This document shows positions 23,896-30,882 of a stretch of 37,040 nucleotides of DNA, one piece after another. This DNA is from an uncultured Clostridia bacterium (lineage in GTDB: Bacteria > Bacillota > Clostridia > Oscillospirales > CAG-272), in assembly GCA_947624945.1 (NCBI GenBank), contig CANQMJ010000002.1:1-37040 (forward strand). Direction: 5' to 3'. Within the stretch, counting starts at the first letter, position 1. Each line of letters starts with the position of its first letter. The translations under genes were made by a program, and so were the position numbers. The notes under the pieces were generated by a model that was not told where the DNA came from, did no database searches, and saw nothing but the letters and a program-made list of their open reading frames with translations.

Positions 23896-24295
23896 TGTGG
23901 AATGTCTATTCGACAAACGTATATTTTCAACAATCTGTGGAAAAGGGTGTGGAAAACTCAAATCGAGTGGGGAAACAGATGTGAAAACAAGCGTGTCGAA
24001 AACGGAAAATCGAGCAAAATATAGCGCGCCGCGGATGTGAAAAAAAATACTTTATCGGTCAAAATCGGTGTTGAAAACACGTTTTCGGCGCAAAAATCGG
24101 AGTATTCGGCGATATTACTAAAAAAGTTTCCCATATTTTATAAATGTTTCAAACATGCAACGAGCCGTGATCTCAACAGAAAGCAAAACGCGGAGACAGT
24201 CGAAAAAATCAGCGTTTTTGGACGTCTCAGAGTTTTCCACACAGTCAACACGACTACTACGATTACTACTGCTAATAAAAATAAATATTTATGTA
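23896..24295 (+). other. Replication origin (oriC) with DnaA boxes, DnaA-trios and AT-rich unwinding region
   Basis: TGTGGAAAA (complement of the box TTTTCCACA) occurs at 23936-23944 and 23948-23956, with a weaker TGTGGAATG at 23896-23904. A forward box TTTTCCACA lies at 24233-24241, followed by the spacer CAGTCAACACG, then ACT-ACT-ACG-ATT-ACT-ACT-GCT (24253-24273) and an A/T-only stretch around 24274-24290. Box, GC spacer, repeated trinucleotides and AT-rich DNA in this order are the layout of the B. subtilis basal unwinding system (DnaA-trios). The 23813-25148 gap is otherwise repeats (below). Confidence 0.85.
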
Positions 24296-24423
24296 TGTAA
24301 GACAGACAAACACGGATAGAGAAATTTTCAACATAATACGTTGAAACATTCAGACAGATACAAACAGACATAAAAACAGTTATTGATATTATGCAGAGAC
24401 ATCATTAAACGTGCTAAAATAAA

Positions 24424-24597
24424 ATAGCCATAAAAGTTTTGAACACATATAGTATCAGGAGAAACTTTTTTATTTGCGGAGCCCCTTTTTGTAGAAAGGT
24501 AGGAGTTTTGTCGCTTACGCTCCAAACCTCCGAACACAGTGAGGAGATGCTCCCCTCACAAAAGCGGACTAAATAGTGCTTATCTTAAGTTCGCTCG
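24424..24597 (+). repeat. S element without its palindrome, next to oriC
   Basis: It opens with an HP-like arm ATAAAAGTTTTGAACACATA and AGTATCAGGAGAAAC, then GCGGAGCCCCTTTTTGTAGA, GGAGTTTTGTCGCTTACGCT, AACCTCCGA, GAGGAGATGCTCCCCTCACA and GCGGACTAAATAGTG. It is almost identical to 24826-25025 except that about 32 bp containing the central palindrome are absent, with a single CTCCGA left at the junction. Confidence 0.85.
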
Positions 24598-24633
24598 AAA
24601 AATTTTGTTATCTAAAAAACACAGCAAAATAAA

Positions 24634-24790
24634 AAAATGTCATAAAAGTTTTTGAATGAGTTAGGTAGTTTGGCGCAAGCGCCAACCTACGGCACATTTT
24701 CGCTGCGCGAAAAGTGCGGGGTTCGGGGGAGTTTTGTCGCTTACGCGCCAAACCTCCGACACTTTCCGCAAAGCGGAAAGTGTGGGTCAA
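24634..24790 (+). repeat. Mosaic of HP arm and S-element modules
   Basis: HP arm CATAAAAGTTTTTGAA, then palindrome GTAGTTTGGCGCAAGCGCCA (also near 26570), palindrome ACATTTTCGCTGCGCGAAAA, then GGAGTTTTGTCGCTTACGC and palindrome CACTTTCCGCAAAGCGGAAA. The same modules appear elsewhere in other orders. Confidence 0.7.
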
Positions 24791-24825
24791 AAGCAGGGAT
24801 TTCACTAACACGATAAATAAAAATA

Positions 24826-25025
24826 AGTCATAAAAGTTTTTGAACACATACAGTATCAGGAGAAACTTTTTTATTTGCGGAGCCCCTTTTTGTAGAAAGG
24901 TAGGAGTTTTGTCGCTTACGCTCCAAACCTCCGACACTTTTCGCAAAGCGAAAAGTGTGGCAGCTCCGAACGTAGTGAGGAGATGCTCCCCTCACAAAAG
25001 CGGACTAAATAGTGTTCATCTTAAG
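24826..25025 (+). repeat. Full S element with palindrome, upstream of dnaN
   Basis: Same sequence as 24424-24597 plus the palindrome CACTTTTCGCAAAGCGAAAA with GTGTGGCAG, bounded on both sides by CTCCGA. The two copies are in direct orientation, about 230 bp apart. Confidence 0.85.
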
Positions 25026-25074
25026 CTATCACTGAAGATATTGTTTCCGTTTACTTAAATAAAACAAAATAAAG

Positions 25075-25134
25075 TAATAAAAGTTTTTAAAGAGGAGGTT
25101 CGGAGGAGAAACTTTTTTCAAAAAGTTTCTCCTC
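25075..25134 (+). repeat. HP hairpin element in the dnaN leader
   Basis: Arm TAATAAAAGTTTTTAAA, purine tract AGAGGAGG (25091-25098), then hairpin 25103-25134 (GAGGAGAAACTT and its complement). It ends 14 nt before the dnaN ATG; the only Shine-Dalgarno-like sequence is the tract before the hairpin. Confidence 0.85.
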
Positions 25135-25148
25135 TGAGAAATCAAACC

Positions 25149-26303
25149 ATGAAATTAGTTTTCGAAAAGACGCCGCTGATCGCGGCGGTGACGCCGGCGA
25201 TGAACGCGACGTCGAACAAGAACACGCTGACGGCGATAGACGGGCTTCTGTTTGAGGCGAAGGAAGGCGGCGGCGAGTGCGTCATAACCGCCTACGACAA
25301 CGAGAAAGGCATACGCACGTCGGTCGAGGCCGAGGTCAGGGAGCCCGGAAGCTATATAATAAACGCGCAGAAGTTCTTCTCCATAATCAGAATGATGCCG
25401 AACGACGAGATCACCGTCACCGTCAGCGATAAAATGAACGTGAAAATAGAGAGCGGACGCAGTAGCTTCGAGCTGCACGCGCTGCCCGGCTCCGACTTCC
25501 CATCGCTGCCTACACTGTCCGGCGACCGCGGATTCGTCGTCGCACAGCATATCATGAAAAAATTCATCGCGCAGACGTCGTTCGCGATAGCGCAAAAGGA
25601 TCAGCGCCCCATCTTCACCGGCGCTTACTTCCACGTAACTAAGGACGGCATGACCGTCGTCGCATGCGACGGAAACAGACTGTCCCGCTGCCGCACGAGC
25701 GGCGGCATCGCGGGTCACGGCGAGGACGATATCCCCGAGATGAACTTCAACGTTCCCGGCAAAACGCTGTTTGAGCTCGGCAAGCTGCTCGCCGATTCGG
25801 AGGATACGATGAGAGTGTCGCTGACGAGACGCCACGTCATTTTCACGGTCGGCAATATCGTGTTCTTCTCGCGCCTCATCGACGGCGAATACATCGACTA
25901 CGAGAGAATAATCCCGAAAACGCATGAAACGACGGTCGAGATCGACAGAGCCGAACTCGTCGCGTCGCTCGAACGCGCGTCCCTTATGATAGAGGAAAAA
26001 TCGGGCGGCGCAAGAGGTCACGTCGCGTGCACGTTTACGGGCGATAAGCTCGCGATAAACGCCGACAGCGTCTCCGGCTCCGTGTACGATGAAATACCGA
26101 TCTCCATGTCGGGCAGCGATATCAGGATAGGCTTCAACTGCCGCTTTTTACTCGACGCCGCAAGAGCTGCCGACGCCGAAACGGTCAAGATCGAGCTCAC
26201 CTCGCCGCTCATGGGCGTATGTATAACAGATAATGATCCCGACCGCGCAGAGGACGAGGGCGACTTCCTGTTCTTTGTCATGCCGGTAAGGATGAAGGAC
26301 TAA
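25149..26303 (+). CDS. dnaN: DNA polymerase III beta sliding clamp
   Basis: The ring-shaped clamp that tethers the replicative polymerase. The 384 residues form three repeated clamp domains: domain 1 (1-125, LVFEKTPLIAAVTPAM opening), domain 2 (about 130-255, FAIAQKDQRPIFTGAYFHV) and domain 3 (about 256-384), ending in DFLFFVMPVRMKD, a recognisable DnaN C-terminus. ATG 25149 is the first start and matches the family's N-terminus. No Shine-Dalgarno lies between the start and the HP hairpin. oriC is upstream, recF downstream, the conserved dnaA-dnaN-recF order, though separated here by repeats. Confidence 0.98.
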   Translation: MKLVFEKTPLIAAVTPAMNATSNKNTLTAIDGLLFEAKEGGGECVITAYDNEKGIRTSVEAEVREPGSYIINAQKFFSIIRMMPNDEITVTVSDKMNVKIESGRSSFELHALPGSDFPSLPTLSGDRGFVVAQHIMKKFIAQTSFAIAQKDQRPIFTGAYFHVTKDGMTVVACDGNRLSRCRTSGGIAGHGEDDIPEMNFNVPGKTLFELGKLLADSEDTMRVSLTRRHVIFTVGNIVFFSRLIDGEYIDYERIIPKTHETTVEIDRAELVASLERASLMIEEKSGGARGHVACTFTGDKLAINADSVSGSVYDEIPISMSGSDIRIGFNCRFLLDAARAADAETVKIELTSPLMGVCITDNDPDRAEDEGDFLFFVMPVRMKD

Positions 26304-26317
26304 AATTTTCTTCGGAG

Positions 26318-26462
26318 AGAAATTAAGATAATCAGATTTGGTCCGCTTTTGTGAAGGGAGCGTCTCCTCACTGCGTTCGGAGCTGTCACACTTTCCGCTT
26401 TGCGGAAAGTGTCGGAGGTTTGGAGCGTAAGCGACAAAACTCCCACCTTTCTACAAAAAGAT
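26318..26462 (-). repeat. S element between dnaN and recF
   Basis: Opposite orientation to the oriC copies and the same as 2050-2195: GATAATCAGATTTGGTCCGC, GAGCGTCTCCTCACTGCGTT, palindrome CACTTTCCGCTTTGCGGAAA, GGAGCGTAAGCGACAAAACT. Confidence 0.8.
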
Positions 26463-26539
26463 TCTCCATGCAACAACCGATAGTGATGATTAAAAGGACA
26501 ATAAAATAAGGTTTTCGGAGCGTCGATTAGATAATCGGT

Positions 26540-26655
26540 TCAGATTAGCTTTTTTAGAGGAGCACGAAGTAGTTTGGCGCATCGCGCCAAACTACGACAC
26601 TTTTCGCAAAGCGAAAAGTGTAGCAGTGCCAAACTTCTTTCTAAAAAAGGTTCCT
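26540..26655. repeat. Palindrome cluster before recF
   Basis: Two adjacent palindromes: GTAGTTTGGCGC with GCGCCAAACTAC (about 26571-26597) and ACACTTTTCGCAAAGCGAAA (about 26599-26622), enclosed by a larger pairing CTTTTTTAGAG / CTTTCTAAAAAAGG. Together with 26318-26462 it fills the dnaN-recF gap; no gene is seen. Confidence 0.7.
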
Positions 26656-26665
26656 CGCAAACAAA

Positions 26666-27790
26666 ATGATCTGTAAAACAATCACATACCGCGACTTCCG
26701 CAATATCGAAGAAGGCACGCTTACGTGCTCGCCCGGCGTAACTATCCTCTACGGCAAAAACGCGCAGGGCAAAACGAATATGCTCGAGGGCGTTTATATG
26801 TTCGCGCAGGGCAAAAGCCACAGGGCAAGGGTCGAGTCGGAGCTTATCAGATTCGGCGCGGATGCGGCGTATATTTCAATGAAATATCGTTCGGACAAAA
26901 GCGCCGCTGCCGAATCCGAGCTGTCGATGACGATAGAGCGCGGGCACAGAAAGACGCCGTATAAAAACGGTGTGCGGCTCGACAGAATGTCGGAGATGAT
27001 AGGCAATTTCCGCGCCGTGCTGTTTTCGCCCGAGCATCTCTCGATCGTGAAGGGCGCGCCGTCGGAGAGGCGGTCGTTTCTCGACGTTGCAATATCGCAG
27101 CTCCGCCCCGTTTACGTGCGGACGCTGCAAAGATACAACGCCATACTTCTTCAGCGCAACGCGCTTTTGAAGTCCGCAGCGCGGCGCGGCGCACGTCCCG
27201 ATGCGGTACTCCTCGAGTCGTGGTCGGAGCAGCTCTCGGAATATGCGGCAAAGATCGCGGTGATAAGAGCGGGATATGCCGATAAGCTGTCCGATATCGC
27301 GTCCGAGCTTTACGCGGACATGACGGGGAAGCGCGAGGATATAAAGATCTCGTATCACGGCACATCTCGGATAGGCGGCGACTACGGCGACGAGGAAAGG
27401 GTGCGCGACATCTACCGCCGTCAGCTCACGGAGAATACGGAGCGCGAGATCATGCTCGGCGCGACGCAGTACGGCATACACAAGGACGATGTTGACATCT
27501 TCATCGACGGGAAAGAGGCGAAGCTTTACGCGTCGCAGGGTCAGCAGCGCAGCATCGTGCTCGTTTTGAAGCTTTCTGAGGGCGAATATTCTCGGCGTCA
27601 GACGGGCGAGTACCCGGTCCTCTTACTTGACGACGTGCTCTCCGAGCTCGACACGCAGAGAAGAGCATACGTCATGGGCGGTATAAAGGACAGGCAGGTA
27701 ATTATCACATCGTGCGATATGTCGGCGCGGCGGCGGGTGAAGGACTGCGTCTGTTACAGCGTCAGAAACGGAAAATGGAGCGAGACATGA
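26666..27790 (+). CDS. recF: DNA replication and repair protein RecF
   Basis: An SMC-like ATPase that helps load RecA at single-stranded gaps with RecO and RecR. The 374 residues carry Walker A GKNAQGKT (30-37), the ABC-type signature ASQGQQRS near 288 and Walker B PVLLLDDVLSELD with its D-loop. ATG 26666 gives MICKTITYRDFRNI, the normal opening; no good Shine-Dalgarno is adjacent (AAAAGG lies about 18 nt upstream). The stop is one base from the remB start, so the two are translationally coupled. Confidence 0.97.
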   Translation: MICKTITYRDFRNIEEGTLTCSPGVTILYGKNAQGKTNMLEGVYMFAQGKSHRARVESELIRFGADAAYISMKYRSDKSAAAESELSMTIERGHRKTPYKNGVRLDRMSEMIGNFRAVLFSPEHLSIVKGAPSERRSFLDVAISQLRPVYVRTLQRYNAILLQRNALLKSAARRGARPDAVLLESWSEQLSEYAAKIAVIRAGYADKLSDIASELYADMTGKREDIKISYHGTSRIGGDYGDEERVRDIYRRQLTENTEREIMLGATQYGIHKDDVDIFIDGKEAKLYASQGQQRSIVLVLKLSEGEYSRRQTGEYPVLLLDDVLSELDTQRRAYVMGGIKDRQVIITSCDMSARRRVKDCVCYSVRNGKWSET

Positions 27791-27791
27791 T

Positions 27792-28028
27792 ATGTATATA
27801 CACGTAGGCAACGGCAGGCTCAGACGCGCGGAGGAAATAATAGGCGTGTTCGATATGGACACGTCGACGGTCGCCGACGATACACGCGAATTTTTGGCGC
27901 GGTCGCAGCGCGAGGGCAGAGTCATCGCGACGACGTATGAGCTGCCGCGCAGCTTCATTCTGACGTGCGACGATATGGTGACGATATCGCAGCTTTCGCC
28001 GAACGCTCTCGGCGGAAGGATAGGATAA
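27792..28028 (+). CDS. remB: RemB-like DUF370 regulatory protein
   Basis: A 78-residue member of DUF370 (RemA/RemB, extracellular matrix regulators). The sequence MYIHVGNGRLRRAEEIIGVF, FDMDTSTVADDTREFL and SFILTCDDMVTISQLSP fits RemB, the paralogue located between recF and gyrB in Bacillus. RemA binds DNA and activates matrix and osmoprotection genes; the RemB role is less clear. The ATG lies one base after the recF stop. In other genomes gyrB follows directly; here two small genes are inserted. Confidence 0.92.
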   Translation: MYIHVGNGRLRRAEEIIGVFDMDTSTVADDTREFLARSQREGRVIATTYELPRSFILTCDDMVTISQLSPNALGGRIG

Positions 28029-28044
28029 AAACTAAGGATAGTTT

Positions 28045-28362
28045 ATGGATAGAGATAAAATACGTAAACTATATATTGAGGGCAAGGTCAAATGGACCGT
28101 GCACGGACTCGAGAGGATGCAGGAAAAGGATATCAGTATGGACGATATCGAAAACTGCATTATGAACGGAGAAGAAATTGAGGATTATCCCTACGATTAT
28201 CCTTTTCCAAGCTGTCTTATCTTCGGATACGATAAAAACGACTGTGTGATACACACCGTTGTCGGTGCGAATGATAATGAGCTTTATATTATAACCTCAT
28301 ATAGACCGAGCACCGATATATTTGAAGCTAACCTTAAAACGAGAAAGGTAAGAAAGGTCTGA
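28045..28362 (+). CDS. DUF4258 protein, probable toxin-like partner
   Basis: A 105-residue protein resembling DUF4258: VHGLERMQEKDISMDDIENC, a NGEEIEDYPYDYPFP stretch, HTVVGANDNELYIIT and a YRPS ending. These proteins are small alpha/beta folds often found beside a YgiT-type zinc-finger protein, as here, in the manner of toxin-antitoxin pairs such as MqsRA; toxicity of this one is inference. AAGGA near 28036 precedes ATG 28045. The gene is visibly more AT-rich than recF or gyrB (for example near 28180-28300), and it breaks the usual remB-gyrB adjacency, which suggests later arrival. Confidence 0.8.
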   Translation: MDRDKIRKLYIEGKVKWTVHGLERMQEKDISMDDIENCIMNGEEIEDYPYDYPFPSCLIFGYDKNDCVIHTVVGANDNELYIITSYRPSTDIFEANLKTRKVRKV

Positions 28363-28364
28363 AT

Positions 28365-28592
28365 ATGTGCATGTATTGTAAATGCACAGACACTGTGCCG
28401 TCGGTGACGACGCATGTCGTGAACTATAAGAACTGCATCATCGTAATCAAAAACGTTCCGTGTATGGAATGTGCGGGATGCGGCGAGCGGTACTATTCCA
28501 ATGAAGTTGCAAAGCGACTCGACGTACTCGTGAGTATGGCAAAGCAGCTTATGCAGGAGATTTCGGTCATAGATTACACGAAATCGGCTTGA
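28365..28592 (+). CDS. YgiT-type zinc-finger protein, probable antitoxin-like partner
   Basis: A 75-residue protein with a CxxC pair at the N-terminus (CMYC) and a second at CAGCGERYYSNEVAKRL, the layout of the MqsA/YgiT zinc-binding domain. The DNA-binding HTH domain of full MqsA is missing; the protein stops after about 25 residues of helix. It starts 2 nt after the DUF4258 stop, so the pair is cotranscribed. ATG 28365 or ATG 28371 could be used. It could neutralise the DUF4258 protein or simply bind it; no direct evidence. Confidence 0.8.
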   Translation: MCMYCKCTDTVPSVTTHVVNYKNCIIVIKNVPCMECAGCGERYYSNEVAKRLDVLVSMAKQLMQEISVIDYTKSA

Positions 28593-28630
28593 AGAAGTCC
28601 CCGCGAAAACTTTCACTAAAACAATATTAT

Positions 28631-28710
28631 AAAAATTCTTGAAGATTCCAAAGGAACTTATTATAAGAAGTTCCTTTGGCGGGGTTTGGGGCGGCGCCCC
28701 AAATTAAATT
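28631..28710 (+). repeat. HP hairpin element with GGGGC-GCCCC tail upstream of gyrB
   Basis: Arm ATAAAAATTCTTGAA, perfect stem CCAAAGGAACTTATTATAAG with its mirror (to about 28679), GCGGGGTTTGGGG and the palindrome GGGGCGGCGCCCC, then an A/T-rich run. It is the counterpart of 13692-13777. gyrB has its own Shine-Dalgarno (CGAGG near 28717). Confidence 0.85.
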
Positions 28711-28726
28711 AAAATCGAGGCAATAA

Positions 28727-30688
28727 ATGGCAGAGGAAACGGAAGTAAGAGAAGGCGCCGTGACGGGCGTTTACAATGAAGACCAGATACAGGTGCTCGA
28801 GGGGCTCGAGGCGGTAAGAAAGCGTCCCGGCATGTACATCGGCACGACGTCGGTGAGGGGACTTCACCATCTCGTATACGAGATCGTGGACAACTCCATA
28901 GACGAGGCGCTTGCGGGCGCGTGCGATTTGATAATAGTCACGCTCAACCGCGACGGCAGCGTCACGGTACGCGACAACGGACGCGGCGTCCCCGCGGGCA
29001 TACATCACAAAATGGGCATCCCGACCGTCGAGGTCGTATTCACTATCCTTCACGCCGGCGGCAAGTTCGGCGGCGAGGGCTACAAGATAGCGGGCGGTCT
29101 GCACGGCGTCGGCGCGTCTGTCGTAAACGCGCTGTCGGAGTGGATGGAGGTCGACGACAGAGTCGGCGGAAAGAGATACACGGAGCGGTTCGAACGCGGT
29201 CACGTCGCGCGCGAGTTCGCCTGCGTCGGCGACGTCGATGAAAAAGAGCACGGTCTGACGGTCACGTTCATGCCCGACTCGGAGATATTCGAGGTCACGG
29301 AGTTCGACCGTGAGACGCTTCTGACGCGTCTGCGCGAGCAGGCGTTCCTGAACGCGGGGCTCGCGCTCGAGCTTCACGACGAGAGATCGGAGAGCGAGGA
29401 CGAGTATTTCACGCAGAGATTCTGCTATGAGGGCGGCATCAAGAGCTTTGTCGAGTTCATCGACAACGACAGGGCCATCGACGCGCTCCATCCCGACGTC
29501 ATCTACATGCGCGACGAGAAGCCTGACCGCAACATGTCGGCAGAGGTCGCGATGAGGTACAACAACAGCTACAACGAGATGATACTGACGTTCGCGAACA
29601 ACATGTCCACGATCGAGGGCGGCACGCACGAGACGGGATTTAAGTCGGCGCTGACGAAGGCGGTCAACGCGTATGCGAGAAAGTATAAGCTCTTAAAGGA
29701 TTCCGACAAAAATTTCGTCGGCGAGGACCTGCGAGAGGGGCTTACGGCGATAATCTCGGTGAAGCTGACGGACGCGCAGTTCGAGAGCCAGACGAAGGCG
29801 AAGCTCGGAAACTCCGAGGTGCGCACGTTCGTGGACAACCTCGTGACGCGAAAGCTGTCGGACTATCTCGAAGAGAATCCCACTTCGGCGAAGATAATAG
29901 TCGACAAGGCTCTGCTTGCGGCGCGGACGCGCGAAGCCGTCAGAGCGGCGCGCGAGCAGACGCGCAAGAAGTCGTCGATGGAGGGCTCGACGCTGCCCGG
30001 CAAGCTCGCCGACTGCCGCGAGCGCAATATAGATTATAACGAGCTGTTCCTCGTAGAGGGAGATTCCGCGGGAGGCATTGCGAAAACGGGCCGCGACTCG
30101 CTTTATCAGGCGATACTGCCGCTGCGCGGCAAGGTTTTGAACACGGAGCGTTCGCGTCTTGACAAGGTTTACGCGAACGTGTCCATAATCCCCATCGTGC
30201 AGGCGCTCGGGTGCGGAATCGGCGAGGAATTCGACATATCGAAGCTGCGGTACGGGAAAATAATCATTATGGCGGATGCCGACGTTGACGGCTCGCACAT
30301 ACGCGTCTTGCTTTTGACGTTCTTCTTCCGCCACATGCGCAAGCTGATAGAGGAAGGTCACGTATATTTCGCGCATCCGCCGCTATACGAGCTGACGAAG
30401 GGCAAGAAAGTGAAGTACGCGTACTCGGACGCTGAGCGCGACGCCGTGATCGCCGAGATGGGAAGCTGCGAGATAAAGCGCTTCAAAGGTCTCGGCGAGA
30501 TGAGCGCGAAGCTTTTGTGGCAGACGACGATGGATCCCGAATCGCGCATTATCCTCCGCGTCACAATCGAGGACGCGATAGCGTGCGATAAAATTTTCAC
30601 TATCCTGATGGGCGATAAGGTCGAACCGCGTAAGGATTTCATCGAAGCTAACGCCAAATACGCCGACGCGGATATGCTGGATATTTAA
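28727..30688 (+). CDS. gyrB: DNA gyrase subunit B
   Basis: The ATPase subunit of gyrase, which introduces negative supercoils. The 653 residues have the GHKL ATPase domain (VDNSIDEALAG, RDNGRGVP, GGLHGVGASVVNALS), the transducer, and the TOPRIM domain with VEGDSAGG (near 443) and the metal aspartates of ADADVDGSH (near 516), and the KGLGEM segment near the C-terminus. A normal length for Gram-positive GyrB, without the E. coli insertion. ATG 28727 with CGAGG 8 nt upstream. gyrA follows after two HP elements. GyrB rather than ParE is supported by the locus and by the gyrase-type GyrA partner. Confidence 0.97.
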   Translation: MAEETEVREGAVTGVYNEDQIQVLEGLEAVRKRPGMYIGTTSVRGLHHLVYEIVDNSIDEALAGACDLIIVTLNRDGSVTVRDNGRGVPAGIHHKMGIPTVEVVFTILHAGGKFGGEGYKIAGGLHGVGASVVNALSEWMEVDDRVGGKRYTERFERGHVAREFACVGDVDEKEHGLTVTFMPDSEIFEVTEFDRETLLTRLREQAFLNAGLALELHDERSESEDEYFTQRFCYEGGIKSFVEFIDNDRAIDALHPDVIYMRDEKPDRNMSAEVAMRYNNSYNEMILTFANNMSTIEGGTHETGFKSALTKAVNAYARKYKLLKDSDKNFVGEDLREGLTAIISVKLTDAQFESQTKAKLGNSEVRTFVDNLVTRKLSDYLEENPTSAKIIVDKALLAARTREAVRAAREQTRKKSSMEGSTLPGKLADCRERNIDYNELFLVEGDSAGGIAKTGRDSLYQAILPLRGKVLNTERSRLDKVYANVSIIPIVQALGCGIGEEFDISKLRYGKIIIMADADVDGSHIRVLLLTFFFRHMRKLIEEGHVYFAHPPLYELTKGKKVKYAYSDAERDAVIAEMGSCEIKRFKGLGEMSAKLLWQTTMDPESRIILRVTIEDAIACDKIFTILMGDKVEPRKDFIEANAKYADADMLDI

Positions 30689-30696
30689 TAGTCTTT

Positions 30697-30784
30697 TCGC
30701 GGGGAAGAAACTTTTCGAGAGAAAGCTGGCTTTTCCTTCGGAAAAGCTCCCCGCACCCCAACTTCAAAAGCTTTTATTACAAGT
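30697..30784 (-). repeat. HP element, long subtype, minus orientation, after gyrB
   Basis: On the minus strand: TAATAAAAGCTTTTGAA, GTTGGGGTGCGGGGAGC, an inner hairpin GCTTTTCCGAAGGAAAAGC, CAGCTTTCTC, and the closing arm AAGTTTCTTCCCCGC. The same extended layout recurs at 33458-33540, defining a subtype with a second, inner hairpin. Confidence 0.8.
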
Positions 30785-30827
30785 TTTTGAAGTTTGAAGA
30801 TACGAAAAATAGAAAAAAGTAAGAAAA

Positions 30828-30878
30828 GTTTTTGAGGAGGGTCCGGGAGGGACTTTTTACAAAAAGTCCTTCCCGGGA
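30828..30878 (+). repeat. HP hairpin element in the gyrA leader
   Basis: Arm GAAAAGTTTTTGAGGAGGG ends in a Shine-Dalgarno-like GAGGAGGG (30835-30842), followed at once by a hairpin at about 30844-30877 (CCGGGAGGGACTTTTT with its complement). Only about 6 nt separate it from the gyrA ATG. Together with 30697-30784 it forms a head-to-head pair in the gyrB-gyrA gap. Confidence 0.85.
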
Positions 30879-30882
30879 AATC

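Noticed and set aside
24037..24300. 87-residue frame over oriC
   Set aside because: Its VNTTTTITTANKN end is the translated DnaA-trio and AT-rich tract; there is no Shine-Dalgarno.
24424..25025. CRISPR-like array near oriC because of regularly recurring palindromes
   Set aside because: Units are 140-200 bp, in different orientations elsewhere, with no unique spacers of constant length and no cas genes.
30868..30881. CCTTCCCGGGAAAT resembles the B. subtilis Noc-binding site ATTTCCCGGGAAAT (12 of 14)
   Set aside because: It is the closing arm of the gyrA HP hairpin plus flank; one imperfect match in a structured repeat is not evidence of Noc binding.
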